Part shown: positions 1 to 6,226 of the stretch, in pieces
How positions within the stretch are numbered: the stretch's first letter is position 1
Layout of the letters: each line of letters opens with the position of its first letter
DNA from: Flavobacteriales bacterium
Lineage (GTDB): Bacteria; Bacteroidota; Bacteroidia; Flavobacteriales_F; PHOS-HE28
Assembly (NCBI GenBank): GCA_016702645.1
Contig: JADJDP010000054.1
Span: forward strand, 1 to 6,836
DNA length: 6,836 bases
Direction: 5' to 3'
The notes under the pieces: generated by a model
Database searches by the model: none
The model's input: the letters and a program-made list of their open reading frames with translations, nothing else
Told to the model about the DNA's origin: nothing
Program-made: the position numbers and the translations under genes

Positions 1-138
1 CTACGCTTTAGCCGGACTTGTCAGGGCCAGCGGCTGCGGCACTGCGGGGTCACTCCTGCGTCGTGCCTCCTCGGTGCGCGCATCCGCAAGGCCCTTCCTG
101 CGCCGGGCTGCCGCTTCGCCCGCTAACGCACAACCCAA
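1..138 (-). other. GC-rich stretch with an unassigned Ala/Arg-rich minus-strand open frame
   Basis: On the minus strand an open frame runs from a possible TTG at 138-136 to a TAG stop at 3-1, about 45 codons with no ATG. It is rich in Ala and Arg and ends in RSDPAVPQPLALTSPAKA. Codon third positions are mostly G/C. The DNA also has near-repeats: CTGCGG at 34-39 and 42-47, CTGCG at 56-60, and two diverged CGCAGGA-containing blocks seen on the minus strand. I do not recognise a family. It could be the tail of a convergent gene whose start is lost, a dispersed intergenic repeat, or a structured RNA or terminator region. Low complexity and no proper start make a normal gene doubtful. Confidence 0.2.
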
Positions 139-163
139 ACGATATCGTAAAACGTTAAAAGCC

Positions 164-171
164 TACTTTTG
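164..171 (+). promoter_or_regulatory. Candidate Bacteroidota -7 promoter box (TACTTTTG)
   Basis: TACTTTTG matches the TAnnTTTG -7 consensus used by the main sigma factor of Bacteroidota. It sits in the only AT-rich patch of the left end (about 141-171) and 5 bases before the ATG at 177. I see no clear TTG-type -33 element at the expected spacing (about 138-147), so the match is to the -7 box only. If real, transcription would begin at or within a few bases of the start codon, giving a leaderless or nearly leaderless mRNA for the His-rich gene and probably the operon. Confidence 0.45.
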
Positions 172-176
172 TCCTG

Positions 177-524
177 ATGCGACCCCTATTCGCCCTCACC
201 CTCGCCCTCTACGCCTTCAGCGTATTGGATCTGCACGAGTGGGCGCATGTGCCCGCCACGGTGGTGCATTGGGTGGAGCACCACACAGATTTAGGTCACC
301 ACGACGAGGAGACCGGCCATCACCACGATGAGCACGGCGACCACGACCCGTTCGGGTGCGATGAGCACGGCGCATGCACCACCTTCACGATGGTGGGCAT
401 GATGCAGGAACCGCGCACGGAGTCCGTACACATTCCTGTGATCGACCGTCCTGCGGCGGTCCTGGTCGACGAAAGCGCGCTCGCTGCTTTCTCCGGTTCC
501 AAGTGGAACCCTCCCAAGGCCTGA
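177..524 (+). CDS. Small His-rich exported or membrane-anchored protein, putative metal binding
   Basis: This 115-residue protein has a short hydrophobic N terminus (residues 4-17, LFALTLALYAFSVL) that could be a signal peptide or membrane anchor. A His/Asp/Glu-rich segment follows: 11 His between residues 31 and 64, including a HHH run at 48-50, plus Cys61 and Cys67. Met72, Met75 and Met76 follow, and the C-terminal third is ordinary sequence. These ligands suit binding of Zn, Co, Ni, Cd or Cu in the periplasm, but no named domain is recognised. From memory, similar small proteins with an N-terminal helix and a His-rich middle often precede CusA/CzcA genes in Bacteroidota; their function is unknown. 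The ATG at 177 is the only start that keeps the hydrophobic segment. There is no Shine-Dalgarno sequence. The frame is intact, unlike its neighbours. A metal chaperone, sensor or buffer role is inference. Confidence 0.7.
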   Translation: MRPLFALTLALYAFSVLDLHEWAHVPATVVHWVEHHTDLGHHDEETGHHHDEHGDHDPFGCDEHGACTTFTMVGMMQEPRTESVHIPVIDRPAAVLVDESALAAFSGSKWNPPKA

Positions 525-528
525 ATTG

Positions 529-561
529 GTCCACCTCCTGGTAAACACCGGGACCGTGGAC
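529..561 (+). terminator. Strong intercistronic stem-loop, possible attenuator or terminator
   Basis: The outer stem GTCCAC (529-534) pairs perfectly with GTGGAC (556-561). The inner stem CCTGGT (537-542) pairs with ACCGGG (547-552) with one T-G wobble, closing an AAAC tetraloop (543-546). The two are separated by a small asymmetric internal loop. The structure begins 4 bases after the stop codon of the His-rich gene and lies 83 bases before the pump start. No T-run follows, so it is not a classic intrinsic terminator. It could be a partial terminator, an attenuator lowering pump expression relative to the His-rich gene, or an mRNA-stabilising 3' end. A weaker hairpin (585-588 with 595-598) lies downstream. 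I see no second promoter box in 562-643. Confidence 0.45.
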
Positions 562-643
562 GCCGACCGCCTGTGCTATCCAGCGCGGGCTTGTCCGCTT
601 TCGCGGGCGCTTTCCATTTCGTTCCACTTCGAAGACTTTCCTC

Positions 644-1702
644 ATGATCGACAAGGTCATCAAGTTCTCCATCCACAATAAGGCCATCATCGGGCTTTTC
701 ACGCTCGTACTGGTGCTTTACGGGGCGTATTCGCTCTCGCAGCTGCCGATCGACGCGGTGCCGGACATCACCAACAACCAGGTGCAGGTGATCACCACCA
801 CCCCTACGCTGGCCGCGCAGGAGGTGGAACAGTTCGTAACGGCGCCCATCGAGCGGGCCATGGCCAGCTTGCCCGATCTGGTGGAGATCCGCTCCATCAG
901 CCGCTTCGGCCTCAGCCTTGTCACCATCGTGTTCGATGAGGATGTGGACGTGTACTTCGCCCGCACACTGGTGGACCAACGCCTGGGCGAAGCGGCCGAC
1001 CTGATACCGCCCGGTGTGGGCAAGCCCGTGATGGCGCCGGTGAGCACGGGCTTGGGCGAAGTGTACCAATACGTGCTGCACCCCGAGCCGGGCTACGAGG
1101 GCAAATTCAGTCCGAGCGAACTACGCACCATCCAGGATTGGATCGTTACGCGGCAATTGCTCGGCACGCCCGGTGTGGCCGAGGTGAACAGCTTCGGCGG
1201 CGAGGTGAAGCAGTATGAAGTGGCGGTGGACCCGAAGCGGCTGCAAAGTATGGGCGTCACCATCAGCGATCTGCTCGCCGCACTGGAGAGCAACAACGAG
1301 AATACCGGTGGCGCGTACATCGAGAAGCGTCCCAACAGCTATAGCATCCGGGGCGAGGGCTTGCTCACCTCATTGGACGACATCCGCAAGGTGGTGGTGA
1401 AGACCCCCGAGGGCGGTGTGCCCTTGCTGGTGGGCGATGTGGCTGAGGTCGGCTTCGGTGCCGCACCGCGGTACGGTGCCATGACGCGCAATGCGAACGG
1501 CGAGGTCGTTGGCGGCACGGTAATGATGCTGAAGGGCGGCAATAGTGCACAAGTGGTGGAAGCCATCGAAGCACGCATCCCCAATGTGCAGAAGGCCCTG
1601 CCCGAGGGCTTGATGATCGAGCCCTACCTGGTGCGCAGCGATCTGGTGAAGCGCGCGATCGGCACGGTGAAGACCAATTTGATCGAAGGGCGCTCATCGT
1701 GA
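644..1702 (+). CDS. RND metal pump, N-terminal part (TM1 and first porter domain)
   Basis: This 352-residue open frame starts MIDKVIKFSIHNKAIIGLF, a typical HME-RND N terminus: a short amphipathic start, then TM1 (about residues 13-31). The conserved QLPIDAVPDITNNQVQV segment follows, then the first large periplasmic porter region with signatures such as EVEQFVTAPIERAM, SISRFGLSLVTIVFDEDVDV, PVSTGLGEVYQY and GVAEVNSFGGEVKQYEV. Residues to about 347 (NLIEG) are homologous to the family; the last few (RSS) come from a shifted frame ending at TGA 1700-1702, in the middle of TM2. The start is clear: no upstream in-frame extension resembles the family. No Shine-Dalgarno sequence precedes it, as is common in Bacteroidota. 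CzcA- versus CusA-type substrate cannot be told from this part alone. Confidence 0.85.
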   Translation: MIDKVIKFSIHNKAIIGLFTLVLVLYGAYSLSQLPIDAVPDITNNQVQVITTTPTLAAQEVEQFVTAPIERAMASLPDLVEIRSISRFGLSLVTIVFDEDVDVYFARTLVDQRLGEAADLIPPGVGKPVMAPVSTGLGEVYQYVLHPEPGYEGKFSPSELRTIQDWIVTRQLLGTPGVAEVNSFGGEVKQYEVAVDPKRLQSMGVTISDLLAALESNNENTGGAYIEKRPNSYSIRGEGLLTSLDDIRKVVVKTPEGGVPLLVGDVAEVGFGAAPRYGAMTRNANGEVVGGTVMMLKGGNSAQVVEAIEARIPNVQKALPEGLMIEPYLVRSDLVKRAIGTVKTNLIEGRSS

Positions 1703-1766
1703 TCTTCCGTACTGGTGCTCTTCCTGGGCAACTGGCGCGCGGGCCTCATCGTGGCGAGCGTGATCC

Positions 1767-2729
1767 TTGTGCATGCTCTTTGCCATCATCCTCATGAACG
1801 CCTTCGGCGTGAGCGGCAACCTCATGTCGCTCGGTGCCATCGACTTCGGCCTGATCGTGGACGGCGCGGTGATCATCGTGGAAGCCACCTTGCACCATTT
1901 GCACTCGCGCTTCAAGGGGCGCGTGCTCTCGCGCGAGGAGATGGACCGCGAGGTGTTCGTGAGCGCCAGCAAGATCAGGAGCAGCGCCGCCTTCGGCGAG
2001 ATCATCATCCTCATCGTGTACATCCCCATCCTTACGCTGGTGGGCATCGAGGGCAAGATGTTCCGCCCCATGGCCATCACCGTCAGCTTCGCCATCCTCG
2101 GTGCCTTGCTGCTTTCGCTCACCTACGTGCCCATGATGAGCGCGCTCTGCCTGCCGCGCAACACCGCGCACAAACCCAACTTCAGCGATCGCATGATGGA
2201 CCGTTTCCAGAAATGGTACGACCCCATCATCGGCTTCGCGTTGAGCAACAGGGTGAAGACCATGGCCGTGGCCGTGGTGCTCTTCCTGGGCTCGGTCTTC
2301 CTTTTCGCGCGCATGGGCGGTGAATTCATCCCCACACTGGAGGAGGGCGACTTCGCATTCCACAGCATCCTGCCGCAGGGCGCATCGCTCAGCCAGAGCA
2401 TCGCCAACAACGCCAAGGTGGAGAAGATCCTGCTGCAGTTCCCCGAAGTGGAACAGGTAGTGGGCCGCACCGGCAGCGCCGAGATCCCCACCGACCCCAT
2501 GCCGCCGGAAGCCACCGACCTCATGATCATCCTGAAGGACAAGGACGAGTGGACCACCGCGCACGACCGCGAGGCCTTGCAGGATACCATGCTGAAAGCG
2601 CTGAAGCAGATCCCCGGTGTGTTCTACGAAGCCACACAACCCATCCAGATGCGTTTCAACGAACTGATGACCGGCATACGGCAGGACGTGGCCGTGGTGC
2701 TGGCGAGAACATGGACACGCTGGCGGTGA
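1767..2729 (+). CDS. RND metal pump, middle part (TM3-TM7, proton relay, start of second porter domain)
   Basis: Family sequence resumes in frame at 1767 (LCMLFAIILMNAFGVSGN) and continues to about 2701. It holds TM3, then TM4 with the motif DFGLIVDGAVIIVE; Asp at 1842-1844, Asp at 1860-1862 and Glu at 1881-1883 match the proton-relay acids of CzcA. TM5 and TM6 follow (EIIILIVYIPIL, FAILGALLLSLTYVPMM), then TM7 and the hallmark GGEFIPTLEEGDFAFHS and EIPTDPMP segments that open the second porter domain. The last residues (about ARTWTRWR) are out of frame: four bases seem to be missing at 2697-2702, where the family has VAVKIFGE or similar. The bases between 1703 and 1766 encode TM2 in two further frames (VLVLFLGNWRAGLIVASVI at 1709-1765). 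The TTG at 1767 is only a frame entry point, not a real start. Confidence 0.8.
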   Translation: MCMLFAIILMNAFGVSGNLMSLGAIDFGLIVDGAVIIVEATLHHLHSRFKGRVLSREEMDREVFVSASKIRSSAAFGEIIILIVYIPILTLVGIEGKMFRPMAITVSFAILGALLLSLTYVPMMSALCLPRNTAHKPNFSDRMMDRFQKWYDPIIGFALSNRVKTMAVAVVLFLGSVFLFARMGGEFIPTLEEGDFAFHSILPQGASLSQSIANNAKVEKILLQFPEVEQVVGRTGSAEIPTDPMPPEATDLMIILKDKDEWTTAHDREALQDTMLKALKQIPGVFYEATQPIQMRFNELMTGIRQDVAVVLARTWTRWR

Positions 2730-4414
2730 TCGCGGAGAAGATCGCGGGCATCGTGGGCGAAGTACAGGGCGCGGGCGAACCGCAGGTGGAGAAGGTGGCA
2801 GGCCTGCCGCAGATCACCATCACCTACGACCGTGCGCGCGTGGCACAGTACGGCCTCAACATCCGCGAGCTGAACCGCACCGTGCGCACCGCCTTCGCGG
2901 GCGAGGCCACCGGCGTCATCTACGAGAACGAGCGCCGATTCGACCTGGTCGTCCGGCTTGCGCAACAGCAACGGCAGAGCATCGAGGATGTAAGAGCGCT
3001 CTTCGTGGCGCTGCCGGGTGGCGGCCAGATCCGCTTGCAACAGGTGGCCGACGTGTCCTTGGTTCCCGGTCCGGCGCAGATCAGTCGCGAGGATGCCAAG
3101 CGGCGCATCGCCGTGGGCGTGAACATCCGCGGCCGCGACGTGGAGAGCTTCGTGGAGGAACTGAAAGGCCGCATCGACGCCGAGGTACGCATGCCCGCTG
3201 CTTACTACTACACCTTCGGCGGAACGTTCGAGAACCTGCAAGCCGCTAGCAAGCGCCTGATGGTGGCCGTGCCCATCGCGCTCGCGCTCATCTTCCTGCT
3301 GCTCTTCTTCACCTTCAACAGCGTGAAACGCGCGCTGCTCATCTACACCGCGATCCCCATGAGCGCCATCGGCGGCGTGCTTGCATTGATGGCGCGCGAC
3401 ATGCCCTTCAGCATCAGCGCCGGTGTGGGTTTCATCGCGCTCTTCGGCGTGGCGGTGCTCAACGGCATCGTGCTCATCGGCACCTTCGACGAGCTGGAGA
3501 AGGAAGGCCTCACCGACCTGAGGGAACGCGTGCTGAAAGGAACACGCATCCGCCTGCGTCCGGTCCTGATGACGGCCGCTGTGGCATCCCTTGGCTTCCT
3601 GCCCATGGCGCTCAGCGGCAACGCGGGCGCGGAAGTGCAACGCCCCTTGGCCACAGTGGTCATCGGCGGGCTCATCACTGCCACCGCTCTTACGCTCATG
3701 GTGCTCCCCGTGCTTTATCTGCTCTTCATGGGTGCGGGCATGAAGCGCAGCGATGACGAAGGCGGAAGCACGAAGGCTCCGCTCATCGTGGCGTCAGTGC
3801 TGGTGCTCTTCATCGGCGGAAGCGCCACGGCACAGGACCGTGTGCCCATGGACACCGTGATCGCGCGCGCTGTGCGCACGCATCCGAGCATGACGGCCGC
3901 TGAACTGAACGTGCAGGAACAGGACGCTATGCGCAAGACCGCGTTCGGCCTCTCGCCGATCAACGCGCAATTCATGCACGGCCAGATCCAAGGCCCCTAC
4001 CGTTCGGACATCAACCTGCAGGCCACCACGGGCATCGCCTTCCCCACCACCATCGCACGGCGCTCGGGCTACTTGAAGGAAAGCCTGCGGCTGGCCGAGA
4101 CCGAGAAGCTCGGCACCCTGGCCTACGTCAAGGAGAGCGCTGGCGGCGCCTACCTGCAATGGGCCATGGGGCTGGAACAGGTGCGTCGATTGCAACAGCT
4201 CGATAGCGCGTATGCGTCCATGGCGGCGTTCGCGGCCAAACGCTTCGAGCTCGGCGAGACCGGTCGCTTGGAGAAGACCAGCGCGCAGAGCCGCGCGGAG
4301 CAAGTGAAGCTGCGTCTGCGCCAGGCCCAAGCCGATCTGCTGGCCTACCAGGCCGAAGTGGAGCGCTGGACAGGCGCGCTCAACGGGCAACACCGATCGC
4401 GGATGAATTGCTGA
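2702..4414 (+). CDS. RND metal pump C-terminal part, TM linker and first half of TolC domain
   Basis: Family sequence resumes at 2702 (GENMDTLAVIAEKIAGIVGE) and covers the rest of the second porter domain (ITYDRARVAQYGLN, GGGQIRLQQVADV), TM8-TM10 (ALALIFLLLFFTFNSVKRAL, then FIALFGVAVLNGIVLIGTFD), and TM11-TM12 (RLRPVLMTAAVASLGFLPMA, ATVVIGGLITATALTLMVLP). After about 3760 a polar stretch (MKRSDDEGGSTK) and a hydrophobic segment lead, without a stop, into a TolC/OEP-type domain. That domain has a helical N-terminal half rich in Ala, Gln, Leu and Glu (MTAAELNVQEQDAMRKTAFG, AEQVKLRLRQAQADLLAYQA). The frame stops at 4412-4414 because one C appears lost near 4391-4393: restoring it reads GQHPIADELLNTA. 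An open frame exists upstream of 2702 (back to 2549) but is not pump sequence. Confidence 0.85.
   Translation, partial: GENMDTLAVIAEKIAGIVGEVQGAGEPQVEKVAGLPQITITYDRARVAQYGLNIRELNRTVRTAFAGEATGVIYENERRFDLVVRLAQQQRQSIEDVRALFVALPGGGQIRLQQVADVSLVPGPAQISREDAKRRIAVGVNIRGRDVESFVEELKGRIDAEVRMPAAYYYTFGGTFENLQAASKRLMVAVPIALALIFLLLFFTFNSVKRALLIYTAIPMSAIGGVLALMARDMPFSISAGVGFIALFGVAVLNGIVLIGTFDELEKEGLTDLRERVLKGTRIRLRPVLMTAAVASLGFLPMALSGNAGAEVQRPLATVVIGGLITATALTLMVLPVLYLLFMGAGMKRSDDEGGSTKAPLIVASVLVLFIGGSATAQDRVPMDTVIARAVRTHPSMTAAELNVQEQDAMRKTAFGLSPINAQFMHGQIQGPYRSDINLQATTGIAFPTTIARRSGYLKESLRLAETEKLGTLAYVKESAGGAYLQWAMGLEQVRRLQQLDSAYASMAAFAAKRFELGETGRLEKTSAQSRAEQVKLRLRQAQADLLAYQAEVERWTGALNGQHRSRMNC
3776..3835 (+). 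other. Hydrophobic linker resembling an internal signal peptide between pump and channel domains
   Basis: Between the last RND helix and the TolC domain the protein has a basic/polar stretch (MKRSDDEGGSTK), about 13 hydrophobic residues (PLIVASVLVLFIG) and then GSATAQ. This has the n-h-c shape of a Sec signal peptide, with a good type I signal peptidase site (ATA before Q, codon at 3833). RND pumps end in the cytoplasm after TM12, so a 13th crossing is needed to put the TolC part in the periplasm or outer membrane. Cleavage here would release a mature channel; without it the linker would tether the two. The family architecture is known to me; cleavage is inference. Confidence 0.6.
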
Positions 4415-4953
4415 ACACCGCACGGGCACCTGATCCAGGCGGAGGCAGCGATCCGCTGCTGCTCCGTGGAGCAACGCGCACAAGTGGCCGAGGCCGAATG
4501 GAAGTTGCAGCGCAGCCATGGGCACCGAGCCTGCAGGGCGGGGCTTCTACCAGACCTTCGATGGCAATGCGCCCTTCAGCGGCTACATCATCGGCGCGTC
4601 GATACCATTGCCCGGCAGCGGGCAGGGCGGGCGCACCAACGCCGCGCGCCTGCGCAGCGGATCGCCGCGCAGAACTGGACGCCGCACGCCGCCAACGCAG
4701 CAGCGAACGCGCGAGCACGCAGGCTCAGCTCACACAATTGCGCGAAAGCCTCGCGTATTTCGAGAGCACCGGCGCGGCCTTGGCATCCACGCTTCGCGAT
4801 GATGCACAGCGGGCATACACCGCTGGCGAAGCCGACTACTTCCAATTCACCCAAGGCATCGAGCAGGCCTTCCAACTCAACGCCGAGCATCTGCGCGTGC
4901 GTTACGAGCTCGCCCCTCACCGTCCTCCACCTCCGTGCCTGCAAGGGCTCTAA
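4408..4953 (+). CDS. TolC-family outer-membrane factor, C-terminal half, frameshifted
   Basis: This continues the TolC domain of the fusion, spread over three frames. At 4393-4464 frame 1 reads PIADELLNTA to DPLLL. At 4466-4513 the family-like segment EQRAQVAEAEWKLQRS is in frame 2. At about 4530-4655 frame 0 gives GFYQTFDGNAPFSGYIIGA and a Gly-rich SIPLPGSGQGGRT segment, which resembles an outer-membrane strand and the following helix start. From about 4660 frame 1 resumes with a long amphipathic helix (RRAELDAARRQRSSERASTQ) through YFQFTQGIEQAFQLNAEHL to TAA at 4951-4953. Near the end an extra C (about 4916) and a missing C (about 4938) turn an expected ALTVLHLRALQGL into APHRPPPPCLQGL. The domain would form trimeric channels in the outer membrane. 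Assignment is firm; exact break positions are approximate. Confidence 0.7.
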   Translation: MLNTARAPDPGGGSDPLLLRGATRTSGRGRMEVAAQPWAPSLQGGASTRPSMAMRPSAATSSARRYHCPAAGRAGAPTPRACAADRRAELDAARRQRSSERASTQAQLTQLRESLAYFESTGAALASTLRDDAQRAYTAGEADYFQFTQGIEQAFQLNAEHLRVRYELAPHRPPPPCLQGL

Positions 4954-5091
4954 GTCAGCATAGCCATGAAAACGCAATTCATCCAAAGCGCCATAACGCG
5001 CAACCTGTCCCGCCGTAGCGGGATCCCGCATAGCATCGGCCTCATCGTAATTGCCGCATTGTTCGCAGCGTGCGGCGGCGGCACAGCCAAA

Positions 5092-5145
5092 GAAGAAGAA
5101 GGCCACGGTGGCCACGGTGAAGAAGAAGGCCACGGCGGTGGCAGC
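5092..5145 (+). repeat. Two-copy 27-base tandem repeat encoding EEEGHGGHG / EEEGHGGGS
   Basis: Two in-frame copies, starting at 5092 and 5119, encode residues 43-51 and 52-60 of the adaptor. The first 20 bases of the units differ at one position. The tract lies just after lipidated Cys36, in what would be a flexible tether between the membrane anchor and the folded adaptor. Its three His and six Glu could bind metal weakly. It looks like a recent tandem duplication of nine codons. Confidence 0.75.
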
Positions 5146-6029
5146 ACCGTCACCGTTTCGCCGCAGCAGTTCGCCGCCATCGATGGTGTGCTCGGTAAGG
5201 TGGAGATGAAGGACCTCACCACAGCGCTGAAGGCCACCGGCTTCTTGAAAGTGCCGCCGCAGAACGTGGCGGACGTCACCGCCGCATTGGGCGGCACCGT
5301 GCGCGAGGTGCTGGTGCAAGAAGGTGATCATGTGAAGAAGGGACAGGCCCTCGCCAGCATCGCCGACAAGGCCATCATCGACCTGCAACGCGATTACCTG
5401 GATGCGAAAGCACGACTGGTCTATGCCAAGGCCGAATTGGACCGCCAGACCGAACTTGCTGGTGCCAACGTAAGCGCGCAGAAGACCTTGCAACAGGCCA
5501 CCGCAGAGCATGCCTCGCTACGCGCCAGTGTGAACGCCAACGCCGAGTTGCTCCGCCTGATCAACATCGACCCCGACAAGCTCAACGCCGATGCCATCCG
5601 CTCCACGGGCAGCATCGTCAGCCCTATCGATGGCACGGTGGCGCACATTGCCGTGAACGTGGGCAGCAAGGCCAGCGGCGACACCCCCTTGTTGCGCGTG
5701 GTGAACAACAGCAAGCTCCATGTGGACCTCTTCCTTTACGAGCAGGACATCGCCAAAGTGAAAGTGGGCCAGAAGACGACCCAGCCTCACCAAACCTGCC
5801 CGGTAAGAACTACACGGCCGTGGTGTTCGCCATCGGCAGCGCCTTCGAGAGGCGAAACGAAGACGATCCCCGTTCACGCGGAGGTCACCTGCGAAAGGAG
5901 GGCTTCGACGACGGCATGGGCGCGAACGCGCGCATTCGATGTGGGCAACGCCAACACCACCGCGGTCCTGACCGAAGCCATCGTGAACATGGAGGGCAGC
6001 GGATCACGTGTTCATACGCACCGAAGCGG

Positions 6030-6226
6030 CGAAGAGGAGCAAGGGCATGGACATGAAGGGAAGCCGCACACAAGGACGAGGCCGAACACAAACACGCCGA
6101 AGGCGAAGAACACGACCACGCGATAAAGGAGTATGAACGCGCCGCCCATGCCAAGGCGAGGACGCGTACACGCATCACGGCACCGAAGCCGAAGGCGAGC
6201 ATAAGGACGGCGACAGCCATGGTCGA
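6030..6226 (+). other. His/Glu-rich insertion in C-terminal part of the adaptor
   Basis: Read across frame changes, this encodes EEQGHGHEG, then AHKDEAEHKHAEGEEHDHA (6066-6122, frame 0), then EYERAAHAK, then THHGTEAEGEHKDGDSHG (6170-6223, frame 2). More than ten His lie among Glu, Asp and Lys, in about 60 residues. It sits between the NMEGSDHVFIRTE strand and the MTFKRIEVKR strand of the membrane-proximal domain, so it is probably a surface loop. His-rich insertions at this place are common in Bacteroidota adaptors of this type, from memory. Metal gathering near the pump entrance is a reasonable inference; no fixed site is visible. Confidence 0.6.

Larger units (their letters stand above)
644..4953 (+). 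pseudogene. CzcA/CusA-family RND metal efflux pump fused to TolC-type channel, interrupted by frameshifts
   Basis: Joined across its breaks, this region encodes one protein of about 1,435 residues. An HME-RND inner-membrane proton/metal antiporter occupies about 644-3760, a hydrophobic linker about 3776-3832, and a TolC/OEP-family outer-membrane factor about 3833-4953. Fused pump-channel genes of about this length occur in Bacteroidota, so the fusion itself is expected. The product would export divalent metal cations with the adaptor encoded 12 bases downstream. Breaks: one base missing near 1688-1690, one extra C near 1708, two bases missing near 1766, four missing near 2697-2702, one missing C near 4391-4393, shifts near 4465, 4515 and 4660, and a +1/-1 pair at about 4915-4940. 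Conserved sequence continues in a new frame after each break, so this was one gene until recently or still is one. Sequencing error is the likelier cause. The four longest readable parts are listed separately. Confidence 0.85.

Noticed and set aside
74..331. + strand open frame overlapping the start of the His-rich gene
   Set aside because: Arg/Pro-rich, no signal or domain, and it shares bases with a better gene that has a promoter box and hydrophobic N terminus.
585..611. CGCGGGC direct repeat (584-590, 602-608) and small hairpin before the pump start, considered as an operator
   Set aside because: Short and GC-rich, so likely by chance; no dyad of regulator-site length is centred on a promoter.
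320..1081. Minus-strand open frame (253 codons) over the His-rich gene and pump start
   Set aside because: Shadow of the His-rich gene, hairpin and pump N terminus on the other strand.
1715..2323. + strand frame with many Arg and His residues overlapping the pump
   Set aside because: Beyond its first few residues (which are TM2) it is an out-of-frame reading of the pump; the correct frame is the one entered at 1767.
1746..2639. Long minus-strand open frame (297 codons) opposite the pump
   Set aside because: It is His/Asp/Glu/Gly-rich shadow sequence opposite conserved RND sequence; GC-rich codon usage keeps antisense frames open.
2624..3640. Long minus-strand open frame (338 codons) opposite the pump
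   Set aside because: The + strand there encodes unmistakable RND helices and porter motifs; the antisense product has no recognisable domain.
4588..5511. Minus-strand open frame (307 codons) spanning the channel-adaptor junction
   Set aside because: It overlaps two well-supported + strand genes and their junction, and shows no family-like motif.
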